Notes: a model not told the origin generated them from the sequence alone. 64,000 bases of DNA from CAWGHZ01 sp963822575 (GCA_963822575.1 CAWGHZ010000005.1:186001-250000), one strand, 5' to 3'; shown: positions 51,424 through 60,324, numbered from the stretch's first letter. Numbers and translations are program-made.

Positions 51424-51909
51424 ATGGCCATAGCGTCCGCCGACATTCGCTTTGAAGAGCCAGTGCGGGTTCTCGTCAAGCGCCTGCCGCACGGAGCGGA
51501 CTTGAAGCTTCCGGCCTACGAAACGGCGCGCGCGGCAGGCGTCGATCTGCTGGCGGCAGTCGAGGCCGACATTGTGCTGGCGCCGGGCGGGCGCGCGCTG
51601 ATCCCGACCGGCCTCGCCATCGCGCTGCCCGAGGGGTACGAGGCGCAGGTCAGGCCGCGCTCCGGCCTCGCCGCGCGGGCGGGCGTCACAATCCTCAACG
51701 CGCCGGGCACGATCGACGCCGATTATCGCGGCGAGGTGAAGGTGATCCTTGTGAATCTCGGCGCGGAGCCGTTCACCGTGACGCGCGGCATGCGCGTCGC
51801 CCAGATGGTGGTGGCGCCGGTCGCCCGCCTCGCCTGGCGCGAGACCGACGCGCTCGACGAGACCGCGCGCGGCGAAGGCGGGTTCGGCTCGACGGGGCAC
51901 GCGCCATGA
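51424..51909 (+). CDS. dut: dUTP diphosphatase
   Basis: A 161-residue trimeric dUTPase: AYETARAAGVDLLAAV (motif 1), RPRSGLAARAGV (motif 2), NAPGTIDADYRGEVKVIL (motif 3), RVAQMVVAPV (motif 4) and the C-terminal GEGGFGSTGH (motif 5). It removes dUTP. ATG 51424 precedes the conserved fold; an in-frame extension to 51277 reads through an AT-richer spacer and is probably untranslated promoter DNA. The coaBC-dut order is common. Its stop overlaps moeB by 4 bases. Confidence 0.95.
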   Translation: MAIASADIRFEEPVRVLVKRLPHGADLKLPAYETARAAGVDLLAAVEADIVLAPGGRALIPTGLAIALPEGYEAQVRPRSGLAARAGVTILNAPGTIDADYRGEVKVILVNLGAEPFTVTRGMRVAQMVVAPVARLAWRETDALDETARGEGGFGSTGHAP

Positions 51910-52715
51910 CCGATTTCACGCGCGACCAGCTCGAGCGCTACGCGCGGCACATCGTGCTGCCCGAGGTGGGCGGCGTCGGCCAGGCGAAGCTGCTGGAGGC
52001 GAGCGTGCTGGTGGTCGGCGCGGGCGGGCTCGGCGCGCCGCTGATCCAGTATCTCGCGGCGGCGGGCGTCGGGCGCATCGGCGTGGTCGACGACGACACC
52101 GTCGCGCTCTCCAATCTGCAGCGCCAGGTGATCCACGCGACCGGCGACGTCGGCCGCCCGAAGGTCGAGAGCGCGCGCGAGGCCGCCGCGCGGATCAACC
52201 CGGAGGTGAGGCTGGAGCCGATCCGCGCGCGGCTGGGGCCGGCGAACGTCGCGTCGCTGATCGCGGACTACGACCTGGTCGCCGACGGATCGGACAATTT
52301 CGAGACGCGGTTCCTCCTGAACGACGCCTGCCATTTCGGCAAGCGCCCCCTCGTCTCGGGCGCGATACTGCGGTTCGAGGGCCAGGTCGCGACCTTCAAG
52401 TCGCATTTGGGGCCGGACTATCCCTGCTACCGGTGCCTGTTCCGCGAGGCGCCGCCACCCGGCCTGGTGCCGTCCTGCTCCGAGGGCGGCGTGTTCGGCG
52501 CGCTGGCCGGCGCGGTCGGCTCGATCCAGGCCGTCGAGGTGCTGAAGGAGATCATGGGCATCGGCGAGTCGATGGCGGGGTCGCTCCTGATCTATGACGC
52601 GCTCTCGGTGACGTTCCGTAAGATGCGCCTGCCGCGCGATCCGGCGTGCCCCTTGTGCGGCGACGCGCCGACGATCCGCGACCTCGCGGGACAAGCGCCA
52701 GCAACGGCGGGCTGA
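51906..52715 (+). CDS. moeB: MoeB/ThiF-family adenylyltransferase
   Basis: A 269-residue E1-like enzyme: VVGAGGLGAPLIQYLAAAGV (ATP loop), DDTVALSNLQRQVIH (Arg-x-Arg region), DGSDNFETRFLLND, zinc-binding CYRCLF and CPLCGD, and SCSEGGVFGALAG with the catalytic-type Cys. It adenylates the C-terminus of MoaD- or ThiS-like sulfur carriers for molybdopterin or thiamine. The rhodanese domain of some MoeB proteins is absent. The DsrE-like gene follows 1 base after its stop. Confidence 0.92.
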   Translation: MTDFTRDQLERYARHIVLPEVGGVGQAKLLEASVLVVGAGGLGAPLIQYLAAAGVGRIGVVDDDTVALSNLQRQVIHATGDVGRPKVESAREAAARINPEVRLEPIRARLGPANVASLIADYDLVADGSDNFETRFLLNDACHFGKRPLVSGAILRFEGQVATFKSHLGPDYPCYRCLFREAPPPGLVPSCSEGGVFGALAGAVGSIQAVEVLKEIMGIGESMAGSLLIYDALSVTFRKMRLPRDPACPLCGDAPTIRDLAGQAPATAG

Positions 52716-52716
52716 G

Positions 52717-53064
52717 TTGCCGGCGCCGGCGAAGCTTTCCATCGTGATCCACTCGGGAGACGCCGCGCGCGTGCGCTACGCGCTGATGATGGGCGCGGCG
52801 GCCGTCTCCATCGGCAAGGCGGTGACTTTGTTCTTCACCATGGAGGCGATCCATTCCCTTGCCCAGCCCTTCGCCGAGCCGCGCGACGAGGAGATCATCC
52901 AGGCGCTCGCCGCCCTCGGCGCGCGGTTCCTGGTGTGCGAGGCGGGGCTCGCCGAGACGCGCCTGACGCTCGCCGAGCTGCGCTCCGACCTCGCCCTCGA
53001 GGAAACCGGCCTCGTCACCTTCCTCGCCGATTGCGACCCCGCCGGGCAGATCGTGTTCGTGTGA
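52717..53064 (+). CDS. DsrE-family protein
   Basis: A 115-residue DsrE/TusD-like protein: KLSIVIHSGDAARVRYALMM, AVTLFFTMEAIHSL, and FLVCEAGLAETRLT with the single Cys at the sulfur-carrier position (about residue 73). The start is TTG at 52717, one base after the moeB stop; no ATG or better start precedes the conserved strand. Its neighbourhood with moeB supports a role in sulfur handling. Confidence 0.85.
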   Translation: MPAPAKLSIVIHSGDAARVRYALMMGAAAVSIGKAVTLFFTMEAIHSLAQPFAEPRDEEIIQALAALGARFLVCEAGLAETRLTLAELRSDLALEETGLVTFLADCDPAGQIVFV

Positions 53065-53065
53065 T

Positions 53066-53143
53066 GGCGGGCCGGTCGGGGACCGGCCCCTACATTCGCT
53101 GCGGTCGCGGTGCGTTGTAGGAGCGGGTCTCCGACCCGACCCA
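53066..53143. repeat. Pair of dispersed hairpins (GGCCGGTC type)
   Basis: GGGCCGGTC (53069-53077) pairs with GACCGGCCC (53081-53089), followed by CCTACA. A second unit, GTAGGAG with CGGGTC (53124-53129) and GACCCG (53133-53138), follows. The same motif occurs at 2093-2120. It sits between converging dsrE-like and M16 peptidase genes and could terminate transcription both ways. Confidence 0.65.
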
Positions 53144-53144
53144 A

Positions 53145-54404
53145 TCACCCGAACCGCTTCGCGATCTTCTCGTAGCTTTCGAGCCCCGTGACCGGGCCGA
53201 GGGCGGAGAGCGTCGGCGTGCCGGAGAGGACGCGCTGGGCGACGCGGCGGACGGCGGCGGCATCGACGGCGTCGATCCGCCCGACGATCTCGTCGATGTC
53301 GAGCACCCGGCCGAACACGTGGATCTGGCGGGCGATCTGCTCGCACCGCGCCGAGCTCGATTCCAGCGACATCAGCATGCCGGCCTTGATCTGGGCGCGC
53401 GCGCGGCCGAGCTCGGCCTCGGCGAAATTCGCGCCCGCGGCCTTCGCCACCTCGTCGCAGAGGAGCGGCACCAGCTCGCCGAGCTGGTCCTCGCCGGTGC
53501 CGGCATAGACCGCGAAGAGGCCGGTGTCGGTGTAGGGCGCGGCGAAGGAGTAGACCGAATAGACGAGGCCGCGCAATTCGCGGATCTCCTGGAACAGGCG
53601 CGACGACATGCCGCCGCCGAGCGCCATCGACATCACCGAGAGCGCGAAGAAATCGGGATCGGCGTAGGGCAGCCCCTCGAACCCCAGCACCAGGTGCACC
53701 TGCTCGAGCTCGCGGTCGGAGCGCACTTCGCCGCCCTTGTAGGCGGCCTTGGCGACGCCGTTCGCCCGCGCCTTTCCGAGCCCGGCGAAGGCGCGCTCCA
53801 CCTGGGCGACGAACTGGGCGTGGTCGAGATTGCCGGCCGCCGCCACCACCATGCGCGGCGCGGCATAGTGCGCGCCCATGTAGGTGACCAGCGCGTCGCG
53901 CCGCATGCCGGCGACGTTCTCCTCCGACCCCAGGATGGGCCAGCCCATCGCCTGGCCGGGGAAGGCCGTCGACTGGAACGCGTCGAACACCACGTCGTCG
54001 GGCACGTCGCGCGCCTCGCCGATTTCCTGCGCGATGACGACGCGCTCGCGCGCGATCTCCGCCTCGTCGAACACCGAGTTCTGCAATATGTCGGCGACGA
54101 TATCGATCGCGACGGCGACGTCCTCCTTCAGCACCGTCGCGTGGAAGGCGGTGAGCTCGCGCGAGGTGTGCGCGTTGAGCTGGCCGCCGACCGCCTCGAT
54201 CTCCTCGGCGATGGCGCGGGCCGAGCGCGTCCTGGTGCCCTTGAACGCCATGTGCTCGAGGAAGTGCGAGACGCCGTTGATCTCCGCCGTCTCGTGGCGC
54301 GTGCCGACCCCGACCCAGACGCCGAGCGAGACGGTCTCCACGTGCGGCATGCGGTGGGTGACGACGCGAAGCCCGTTGGCCAGGGTGGCGGTCTCGACGC
54401 TCAT
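53145..54404 (-). CDS. M16-family zinc metallopeptidase (processing-peptidase type)
   Basis: A 419-residue insulinase-family protein with the inverted zinc motif HFLEH (GVSHFLEHMAFKG) and the third ligand region about 75 residues on, as in mitochondrial processing peptidase beta subunit and bacterial YmxG/PqqL-like proteins. The Gly-rich loop ALGGGMSSRLFQEIRE matches. It probably degrades small peptides. ATG 54404 overlaps the thrC stop by 4 bases; thrC-M16 adjacency is common in alphaproteobacteria. Confidence 0.93.
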   Translation of the reverse strand: MSVETATLANGLRVVTHRMPHVETVSLGVWVGVGTRHETAEINGVSHFLEHMAFKGTRTRSARAIAEEIEAVGGQLNAHTSRELTAFHATVLKEDVAVAIDIVADILQNSVFDEAEIARERVVIAQEIGEARDVPDDVVFDAFQSTAFPGQAMGWPILGSEENVAGMRRDALVTYMGAHYAAPRMVVAAAGNLDHAQFVAQVERAFAGLGKARANGVAKAAYKGGEVRSDRELEQVHLVLGFEGLPYADPDFFALSVMSMALGGGMSSRLFQEIRELRGLVYSVYSFAAPYTDTGLFAVYAGTGEDQLGELVPLLCDEVAKAAGANFAEAELGRARAQIKAGMLMSLESSSARCEQIARQIHVFGRVLDIDEIVGRIDAVDAAAVRRVAQRVLSGTPTLSALGPVTGLESYEKIAKRFG

Positions 54405-55789
54405 GCGCTCTCCTCGATGTAATTCTTGATGCGGCCCAGCTCGTTGGGGAGGGCCGCGCACCGCTCCTCGCGGTCGAACAGATCGGCAAGCCGCGGCGGC
54501 AAGGGCGGGCGGATGCCCGTCGCCCGCTCCACCGCGTCGGGAAACTTGGCGGGGTGCGCGGTCGCGATGCAGACCATCGGGGTGCGCGCATCGCGCCGGC
54601 GCGCCCGCGCGGCGTGGATGCCGATCGCGGTGTGCGGGTCGACCAGCAGGCCTGTCTCCGCGTGGACCCGGCGGATCTCGGCGAGCGTCGCGTCGTCGTC
54701 GAGCCGGGCCGCGTCGAATACGTCGCGCATGCCGGCGATCAGCGCGTTGTCGCCCCGGAACGCGCCGGTCCTGCGGAAGCTCTCCATCGTGGCGGCGACG
54801 CGGCTTGCGTCGCGGCCCCACAGCTCGAACAGCAGCCGCTCGAAATTGCTGGAGACCTGGATGTCCATCGCGGGCGACAGGCTGGGCTCGACCGGGCGCA
54901 TGCGCATCTCGCCGGTCGCGACGAAGCGGGTCAGGATGTCGTTGCGGTTCGATCCGATGACGAGCTGGCCGATCGGCACGCCCATGCGGCGCGCCGCCCA
55001 GCCGGCGAAGATGTTGCCGAAATTGCCGGTCGGCACGGCGAACGCGACCTCGCGCGCCGGCGCGCCGAGCGCGACGGCGGCGGCGACGTAATAGACCGTC
55101 TGCGCCACGATGCGCGCCCAGTTGATCGAGTTGACGGCCGACAGGCGATGCTTCGCGCGGAAATCCGCATCGGCGAACATCGCCTTCACCAGGTCCTGGC
55201 AGTCGTCGAACGTGCCCTCGACGGCGATGTTGTGGATGTTGGGCGCCGCGACCGTCGTCATCTGGCGGCGCTGCACCTCGCTGACCCGGCCCTTGGGGTG
55301 CAGGATGAACACCTCCACCCGGTCGCTGCCCTGCAGCGCCTCGATGGCCGCCGAGCCGGTGTCGCCCGAGGTCGCGCCGATCACGGTGACGCGCGCGCCG
55401 CGGCGGGCGAGGGCATGGTCGAGCAGTCGCCCGACGAGCTGCAGCGCGTAATCCTTGAACGAGAGCGTCGGGCCGTGGAACAGCTCCATCAGCCACAGGT
55501 TCGACTCGAGCTGGCGCAAGGGCGCCACTGCCGCGTGGTCGAACCCTTCGTAGGCTCCGCGCACCATGGCGGCCAGTTCGTTCGCGGCGATCTCGCCGCC
55601 GACGAAGGGCGCGATCACCCGCTCGGCGATTTCGGCATAGGAAAGGCCCGCCATCCCGCCCAGCGCGTCGGGCGAAAGGACCGGCCAGGATTCCGGCAGA
55701 TAGAGCCCGCCATCCTCGGCGAGGCCGGCGATCAGCGCCTCCTCGAAGCCGAGCGGGCGCGCCGAGCCGCGGGTCGAGACGTAGCGCAG
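54401..55789 (-). CDS. thrC: Threonine synthase with an apparent CTG start
   Basis: 462 residues of the fold-type II PLP enzyme: RYVSTRGSARPLGFEEALIA, the Lys in GPTLSFKDYALQLVG (LSFKD), VIGATSGDTGSAAIEA, TGNFGNIFAGW and the late CIATAHPAKFPDA. It converts phosphohomoserine to threonine. Family members start MRYVSTRG. Here that position is CTG (55787-55789), with AGGAG 7 bases upstream, and no ATG, GTG or TTG lies between. A TTG at 55843 would add 18 unconserved residues and lacks a ribosome site. I take CTG as the start. Confidence 0.9.
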   Translation of the reverse strand: MRYVSTRGSARPLGFEEALIAGLAEDGGLYLPESWPVLSPDALGGMAGLSYAEIAERVIAPFVGGEIAANELAAMVRGAYEGFDHAAVAPLRQLESNLWLMELFHGPTLSFKDYALQLVGRLLDHALARRGARVTVIGATSGDTGSAAIEALQGSDRVEVFILHPKGRVSEVQRRQMTTVAAPNIHNIAVEGTFDDCQDLVKAMFADADFRAKHRLSAVNSINWARIVAQTVYYVAAAVALGAPAREVAFAVPTGNFGNIFAGWAARRMGVPIGQLVIGSNRNDILTRFVATGEMRMRPVEPSLSPAMDIQVSSNFERLLFELWGRDASRVAATMESFRRTGAFRGDNALIAGMRDVFDAARLDDDATLAEIRRVHAETGLLVDPHTAIGIHAARARRRDARTPMVCIATAHPAKFPDAVERATGIRPPLPPRLADLFDREERCAALPNELGRIKNYIEESA

Positions 55790-55890
55790 GTGCGATCTCC
55801 TAGACGGAAGCCGCAGACTAAAGGCCCGCGATTGGCCCGGCAAGGGCGGGGGGTTATCCTTGGTCGCGAAACGAGAGCGGGGAGGACCGC

Positions 55891-56664
55891 ATGGGCAGGC
55901 TGGACGGCCGGGTGGCGATCGTGACCGGGGCGGCGCATGGCGACGTGCGGGCGGCGCTGGGCTCGCATTTCGCCAACGCGCTGGCGGCGGAGGGGGCCAA
56001 GGTCGCCTGCGCCGACATGAAGGACTGCGCCTCGGTGGTGGCCGAGATCGAGGCCGCAGGCGGGACGGCCATCTCGCTCCCGGTCGACGTGCGCGACGAG
56101 GGCTCGGTCGCCGACATGGTGGCCGCCACGGTCAAGGCGTTCGGCCGGCTCGACATCCTGGTGCCGAACGCGGCGGTGGGCTCCAACATCCCGCCGGTCT
56201 CGATCGGCCAGCTCGCGGTCAGCGAGTGGGACGAACTGATGGCGGTCAACGTGCGCGGGCCGTTCCTCTGCGCCAAGGCGGCGATCCCCGAGATGCGCCG
56301 CAACGGCTACGGCAAGATCGTCAATGTGGGCTCGTCGACCATGGTGTCGGGCCTGCCCAACCGGCTGCACTACGTGACCGCGAAGGGCGCGATCCTGGCG
56401 ATGACGCGGGCGATGGCGCGCGAGCTCGGCGCCGACGGGATCCGCGTCAACACCATCGCCTATGGCCTGATCATGAGCCCGCAATCGGAGAAGGAGTTCG
56501 CCGCCGACCGGGCGCGCCACAAGGCCTATCTCGCGCACCGCTCGATCGCCCAGGACATGTACCCGAAGGACATCGTCGGCACGCTGGTCTTCCTCGCCTC
56601 GGCCGATTCCGACGCGATGACCGGTCAGTTCGTGAACGTCGACGACGGGGGCGTGTTCGTGTAG
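55891..56664 (+). CDS. SDR family oxidoreductase with an unusual cofactor loop
   Basis: A 257-residue short-chain dehydrogenase: VTGAAHGDVRAALGSHFA, PNAAVGS in place of NNAG, GSSTMVSGLPNRLHYVTAKG (Ser, Tyr, Lys) and the end FVNVDDGGVFV. The cofactor loop is TGAA followed by HGDVRAALG rather than TGxxxGxG, so it is longer by a few residues. ATG 55891 has GGGGAGG. It is divergent from thrC with about 100 bases between. Substrate unknown. Confidence 0.9.
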   Translation: MGRLDGRVAIVTGAAHGDVRAALGSHFANALAAEGAKVACADMKDCASVVAEIEAAGGTAISLPVDVRDEGSVADMVAATVKAFGRLDILVPNAAVGSNIPPVSIGQLAVSEWDELMAVNVRGPFLCAKAAIPEMRRNGYGKIVNVGSSTMVSGLPNRLHYVTAKGAILAMTRAMARELGADGIRVNTIAYGLIMSPQSEKEFAADRARHKAYLAHRSIAQDMYPKDIVGTLVFLASADSDAMTGQFVNVDDGGVFV

Positions 56665-56672
56665 CGGCGCGA

Positions 56673-56697
56673 CGGGCCGGGCAAGCGGCCCGGCCCG
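56673..56697. terminator. Hairpin between converging SDR and PRC-barrel-like genes
   Basis: CGGGCCGGGC (56673-56682) and GCCCGGCCCG (56688-56697) form a perfect 10-bp stem with loop AAGCG. It starts 9 bases after the SDR stop and lies 16 bases before the end of the converging gene. It lacks a T-run. It is probably a bidirectional terminator. Confidence 0.6.
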
Positions 56698-56713
56698 CGC
56701 ATCGCCTCCGCGG

Positions 56714-57274
56714 TCAGTCGGAGCTGCCGCCCGAGCCGGAGCTGCCGGTACCGCCGCTGTCGGTCCCGCTGCCGTTCTCGTGCATCGTGCCGCCGGTGCC
56801 GGTGCCGCCTTCGCCGCCGGTGCCCGTGCTGCCACTGGCGCCGCCGGTCGACGCCGGCATGTTCTTGAGCTCGTCCTTCGTCATCGAGAGCTGGAGGCCG
56901 CCGCTCGCGCCCGCGCCCTGCTTCAGGTCGGAGAGCGGAACCGCGATCTCACGCGCCCCGATGCCGAGCGACTGCTCGGTCTTGATGAACACCTGGTCGC
57001 CCGAGACGCGCGACACCTTGCCGATCGTATCGCCGCTCGAGTCGGCGACGTCCTGCCCGACGAGCGACTGCGACGCCGCGCTGCCCGACGAGCCGGAGAG
57101 GCTGGGGTTGCTGGTCTCTGACCCGCTGCCGACACCCGCCCCGGCATGCACGCCCGGCGTTGCGCCGGTGTCGGCGCCGGCGCCTGCGTTCATCCCGGCC
57201 GCGTAGGCCGCGCCGGTCAGGCCGAACAGGGCCGCGGCCGCGGCGGCGTGCAAAAGCGTCTTACGTACTGTCAT
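56714..57274 (-). CDS. Secreted PRC-barrel-like protein with Gly/Ser/Thr-rich ends
   Basis: A 186-residue protein with a signal peptide (LLHAAAAAALFGLTGAAYAA). The central 65 residues resemble a PRC-barrel: SLVGQDVADSSGDTIGKVSR, QVFIKTEQSLGIGAREIAVP and LSDLKQG. Low-complexity Gly/Ser/Thr stretches lie on both sides (the last 45 residues are nearly all G, S, T). Similar alphaproteobacterial proteins are stress-linked and uncharacterised. ATG 57274 has GAGGAG upstream. Confidence 0.8.
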   Translation of the reverse strand: MTVRKTLLHAAAAAALFGLTGAAYAAGMNAGAGADTGATPGVHAGAGVGSGSETSNPSLSGSSGSAASQSLVGQDVADSSGDTIGKVSRVSGDQVFIKTEQSLGIGAREIAVPLSDLKQGAGASGGLQLSMTKDELKNMPASTGGASGSTGTGGEGGTGTGGTMHENGSGTDSGGTGSSGSGGSSD

Positions 57275-57443
57275 GGGACTCCTCATACGGTTGGAGTTGC
57301 GGCGCGCCCGCCGGTGGCAGGCGTCGCCCACGACTCCGACGCCGAGGCCGGGCCGCGCGTTCCGCGCCGGGCGCGCGGCCACAGCACGGACACGCATTCA
57401 GGCGCGCGTTCCCCGCCCATGGGAACGCGTTCGCGCAAATGGA

Positions 57444-57468
57444 AACGGCCGGGCGGGGCCCGGCCGTT
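57444..57468 (-). terminator. Terminator-like hairpin after the ABC binding-protein gene
   Basis: AACGGCCGGG (57444-57453) pairs with CCCGGCCGTT (57459-57468) around CGGGG, just downstream of the minus-strand binding-protein gene that stops at 57491. On that strand the stem is followed by TCCATTTG, so a short T-containing tail exists. This resembles an intrinsic terminator for the importer operon. Confidence 0.6.
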
Positions 57469-57490
57469 CGGTCGTGCGCGGGATGCGCGG

Positions 57491-58525
57491 CTACATCTTG
57501 CCCATCTTCTCCATCGGCCGCTTGCCGGCCTCCTTGACGTAGCTGAGGTCGGAATAGGTGTTCACGTCGAGCGGGCTCTTGAGGAAGCCCAGCTTCACCT
57601 GCAGATCGACGTTCGACTGCAGCGACTTGAGGTTCGGGATCAGCTTCGGGTCGCGATAGTAGTCCTTGCCCTTCACGAACAGCCAGCTGTCGAACACATT
57701 GGCCGGGATCTTGGTGAACTTGTGCACCATCTCCACGGTGGCCTTGTGGTTCTTCGGATCGCGGAACCACGCCATCGCCGAGATCGCGTCCTGCATGAAG
57801 TCGACCATCGCCTTTCGGTTCTTCTCGAGGAACGGCGTGCGCGACGCCCAGATGATCATCTGCGTCTCGCCCACCGCATCCTTCTGGGTGAAGAGCGTCC
57901 TGCCCACCTCCCACAGCTTCGGGTTGGCGGCGAAGGGCAGCACCGCGGGCATCAGGTCGGCCTTCTTGTCGCGCAGCACCGGCAGGGTCGTGGGCAGCGG
58001 CGCTTCGACGAAGCTCACGTCGCGCTTGTCGTCGATGCCGTTCTTGCGGAGGATGGCGCGGATCGCGATGTCGACCGCGCTGCCACCGGCGTTCGAGCCC
58101 AGCACCTTGCCCTTCAGATCCTTGATGCTGTGGATCGGGCTGTCCTTCCGGACCACGAAGCTGTTGGTGTAGTAGCCGGGCACGCCGTCCTGGAACTCGT
58201 CGGCGATGACGCGCAAATCCTTGAGCTGCGCGTTCTCGATGGCGAGAGCGAAGGACGAGTAGGCGAGCGTCGAAATGTCGATGTCGCCCGAGGCCTGCGC
58301 CGTCACCATCTGCGGCGTGCCGCGGAAATGGATCGGCTCCAGCACGTACGACTTGCCGTAATGGGCGAGCTTCGACTTCATCTCCGGGAACAGCGGCACC
58401 ATCGAGGCCGGCACCACCGCCCAGCCGAAGCGGATCTTCACCGGCTCGGCGGCGCGCGCCCCGAGGCTCGCGGCGCAAAGCGCGGCGGCGCAGGCGCCGG
58501 CAAGCAGGACTTTCAGCGAACGCAT
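57491..58525 (-). CDS. ABC transporter substrate-binding protein (NMT1/SsuA/TauA type)
   Basis: A 344-residue periplasmic protein: signal peptide (LKVLLAGACAAALCAASL), then KIRFGWAVVPASMVPLFPEM, QASGDIDISTLAYSSFALAI, DLKGKVLGSNAGGSAVDIAI and FVEAPLPTTLPVLRDKKADL. The type binds nitrate, sulfonates, thiamine precursors or aromatic acids. ATG 58525 (preceded by AGGGAGG) is used rather than GTG 58531. Two permease genes follow upstream in the same orientation. No ATPase gene is in this group. Confidence 0.92.
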   Translation of the reverse strand: MRSLKVLLAGACAAALCAASLGARAAEPVKIRFGWAVVPASMVPLFPEMKSKLAHYGKSYVLEPIHFRGTPQMVTAQASGDIDISTLAYSSFALAIENAQLKDLRVIADEFQDGVPGYYTNSFVVRKDSPIHSIKDLKGKVLGSNAGGSAVDIAIRAILRKNGIDDKRDVSFVEAPLPTTLPVLRDKKADLMPAVLPFAANPKLWEVGRTLFTQKDAVGETQMIIWASRTPFLEKNRKAMVDFMQDAISAMAWFRDPKNHKATVEMVHKFTKIPANVFDSWLFVKGKDYYRDPKLIPNLKSLQSNVDLQVKLGFLKSPLDVNTYSDLSYVKEAGKRPMEKMGKM

Positions 58526-58687
58526 CTTCACCTCCCTGACAGGTTGAACGGATCGTGGTCCGCGCCGTCCCGCTCGAAGGCGGAGCCGTGTTTCAGCTGC
58601 GCGGAAGGGCGCCGCGAAGGCGCCATGGGAACGGCATGATCGGGCGGAGGCCCGGGCCTGTCAAGCCGAGGGGGGCGGACCGCGCCC

Positions 58688-59515
58688 CTACAGCGCCGCC
58701 GCGTGGCGGGTCTCCTGGTGCCAGGAAAGCAGGCGCCGGCGTGCCCAGGCCATTGCCTTGATCAGCGCGATGCCGGCAACGGCGATCTCCACCAAAGCGG
58801 CGAACACGCCGGGCGAATCCGCGAAGCGGAAGGCGGTGATCATGCCGCCGCCGAGCCCGAGCCCGCCGAGGTTCATCTCGGCGATGATGGCGACGATCAG
58901 CGCGATCGGCAGCGCCACCTGAAGCCCGGTCAGGATCTGCGGCATGGCGGCGGGCAGCACGATCTCCCACAGCAGCCCCTTCTCGCTGGCGCCCAGGTTG
59001 CGCGCCGACCACAACAGGTGGCGGTCGACGCCCTCGGTGCCCGCGATGGTCGCGGTGACCACCGGGAAGATCGCGTCGAACACCACGATGGAGATTTTCG
59101 ACAGATCGTGGAAGCCGAACCACAGCACGATGACCGGGATGAACGCGATCTTGGGCATCGGGAACCCGACCGAGATGATCGGGTCGAACAGCCAGCGGAC
59201 GGGCGCGAGCCGCGTGACCAGTATGCCGAGCAGGATACCCGGCCCCGCGGCCAGCGCGAAGCCCGTGAGCGCGCGGTAGAGCGTAAGGCCGAGGTTGATC
59301 GGCATGTCGCCGGTCAGCGTGTCGGCCCAGATGCGCGCCGCCACCATCTCGATCGACGGAAGCTGGAACGAGGTGACGGTGCCCGAATGGGCCACGATCT
59401 CCCAGATCGCGAAGAAGCCGAGGATCGACACCCAGCGCATCGCCGGCCAGTCGAGCGGTCGGGCGCGGCGCGCCTCCGTCGCGCGCGGTGCGGGTCCGGC
59501 GGTCACTCGCGCCAT
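58688..59515 (-). CDS. ABC transporter permease (SsuC/TauC type), 1
   Basis: A 275-residue inner membrane protein with six hydrophobic segments and the EAA loop (GTEGVDRHLLWSARNLGASE, LLWEIVLPAAMPQILTG). VGFPMPKIAFIPVIVLWFGF is typical of the nitrate/sulfonate/taurine permeases. ATG 59515 overlaps the other permease gene by 13 bases. It pairs with that permease as a heterodimer for the binding protein encoded at 57491. Confidence 0.92.
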   Translation of the reverse strand: MARVTAGPAPRATEARRARPLDWPAMRWVSILGFFAIWEIVAHSGTVTSFQLPSIEMVAARIWADTLTGDMPINLGLTLYRALTGFALAAGPGILLGILVTRLAPVRWLFDPIISVGFPMPKIAFIPVIVLWFGFHDLSKISIVVFDAIFPVVTATIAGTEGVDRHLLWSARNLGASEKGLLWEIVLPAAMPQILTGLQVALPIALIVAIIAEMNLGGLGLGGGMITAFRFADSPGVFAALVEIAVAGIALIKAMAWARRRLLSWHQETRHAAAL

Positions 59516-60324
59516 GCCATCGCCCGCCGGACGAGGAAGAGGTAGCCGCGGTCGGCGGCGAAGCCGAGGAACGCGACGGTCAGCACCACGGCGAACATGG
59601 CGTCGTAGACGCCGTTCGAGCCGAGATTGCCGATCATGTAGCCGAGCCCCTGGCGCGCCACGATCAGCTCGGAAGCGACCAGCAGCACGAAGGTGAGGGC
59701 GAGCGCCGTGCGGATGCCGTTGAACAGCTCGGGGAGCGAAGAGGGCAGCACCACGTCCCACAGCACCTCGCGCCGGCTCGCCCCCATGCCGCGCGCCGAC
59801 CACAGGAGCTCCTGGTCGGACGACCGCGCGCCGTTGAACGCCCCGATGGTCACTGGCAGCATGCAGCCGAGGAAGATCAGCAGGATCTTCGAGCCGTCGC
59901 CGAAGCCGAGCCAGGCGGCGGTGACCGGGATCAGCGCCGACTTGGGCACCGGGTAGAACATCTCGACCAGCGGCCCGACGAACACCAGCACCGGGCGCGA
60001 CCAGGCCATGAAGATGCCGATGGCGGTGCCGGCCACGACGGCGAGCCCGAGCCCCGCCGCTGCGCGGTAGAGCGATGCCCCGGCGCCGGTCACGATCTCG
60101 CCGTCGAGCAGGAGCGAGATCCAGGACGAGACCACCTCCGACAGTGGTGGCAAAAGGTCGCGCGACACGAGACCGAGCCGCGACACCGCCTCCCACAGGA
60201 CGGCAAGGAGGAGGAGCGGCAGATAGCGCGCGGGGCCGCGCCTCACGGCGCGCGCGCCGCGGCGCAAGGCGGACGCTTGGTTTCGCCTCGTTTCATTCCA
60301 GGCCTCCCTTCGGACGGGCGGCAT
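59503..60324 (-). CDS. ABC transporter permease (SsuC/TauC type), 2
   Basis: A 273-residue paralogue of the neighbouring permease: PKSALIPVTAAWLGFGDGSK, SSDQELLWSARGMGASRREV, LWDVVLPSSLPELFNGI. Six hydrophobic segments. ATG 60324 has CGAGG upstream; an open frame continuing to 60522 runs through the dispersed repeat and is not coding. It is the first gene of the importer operon as read (permease 2, permease 1, binding protein). The ATPase must be encoded elsewhere. Confidence 0.92.
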   Translation of the reverse strand: MPPVRREAWNETRRNQASALRRGARAVRRGPARYLPLLLLAVLWEAVSRLGLVSRDLLPPLSEVVSSWISLLLDGEIVTGAGASLYRAAAGLGLAVVAGTAIGIFMAWSRPVLVFVGPLVEMFYPVPKSALIPVTAAWLGFGDGSKILLIFLGCMLPVTIGAFNGARSSDQELLWSARGMGASRREVLWDVVLPSSLPELFNGIRTALALTFVLLVASELIVARQGLGYMIGNLGSNGVYDAMFAVVLTVAFLGFAADRGYLFLVRRAMAWRE

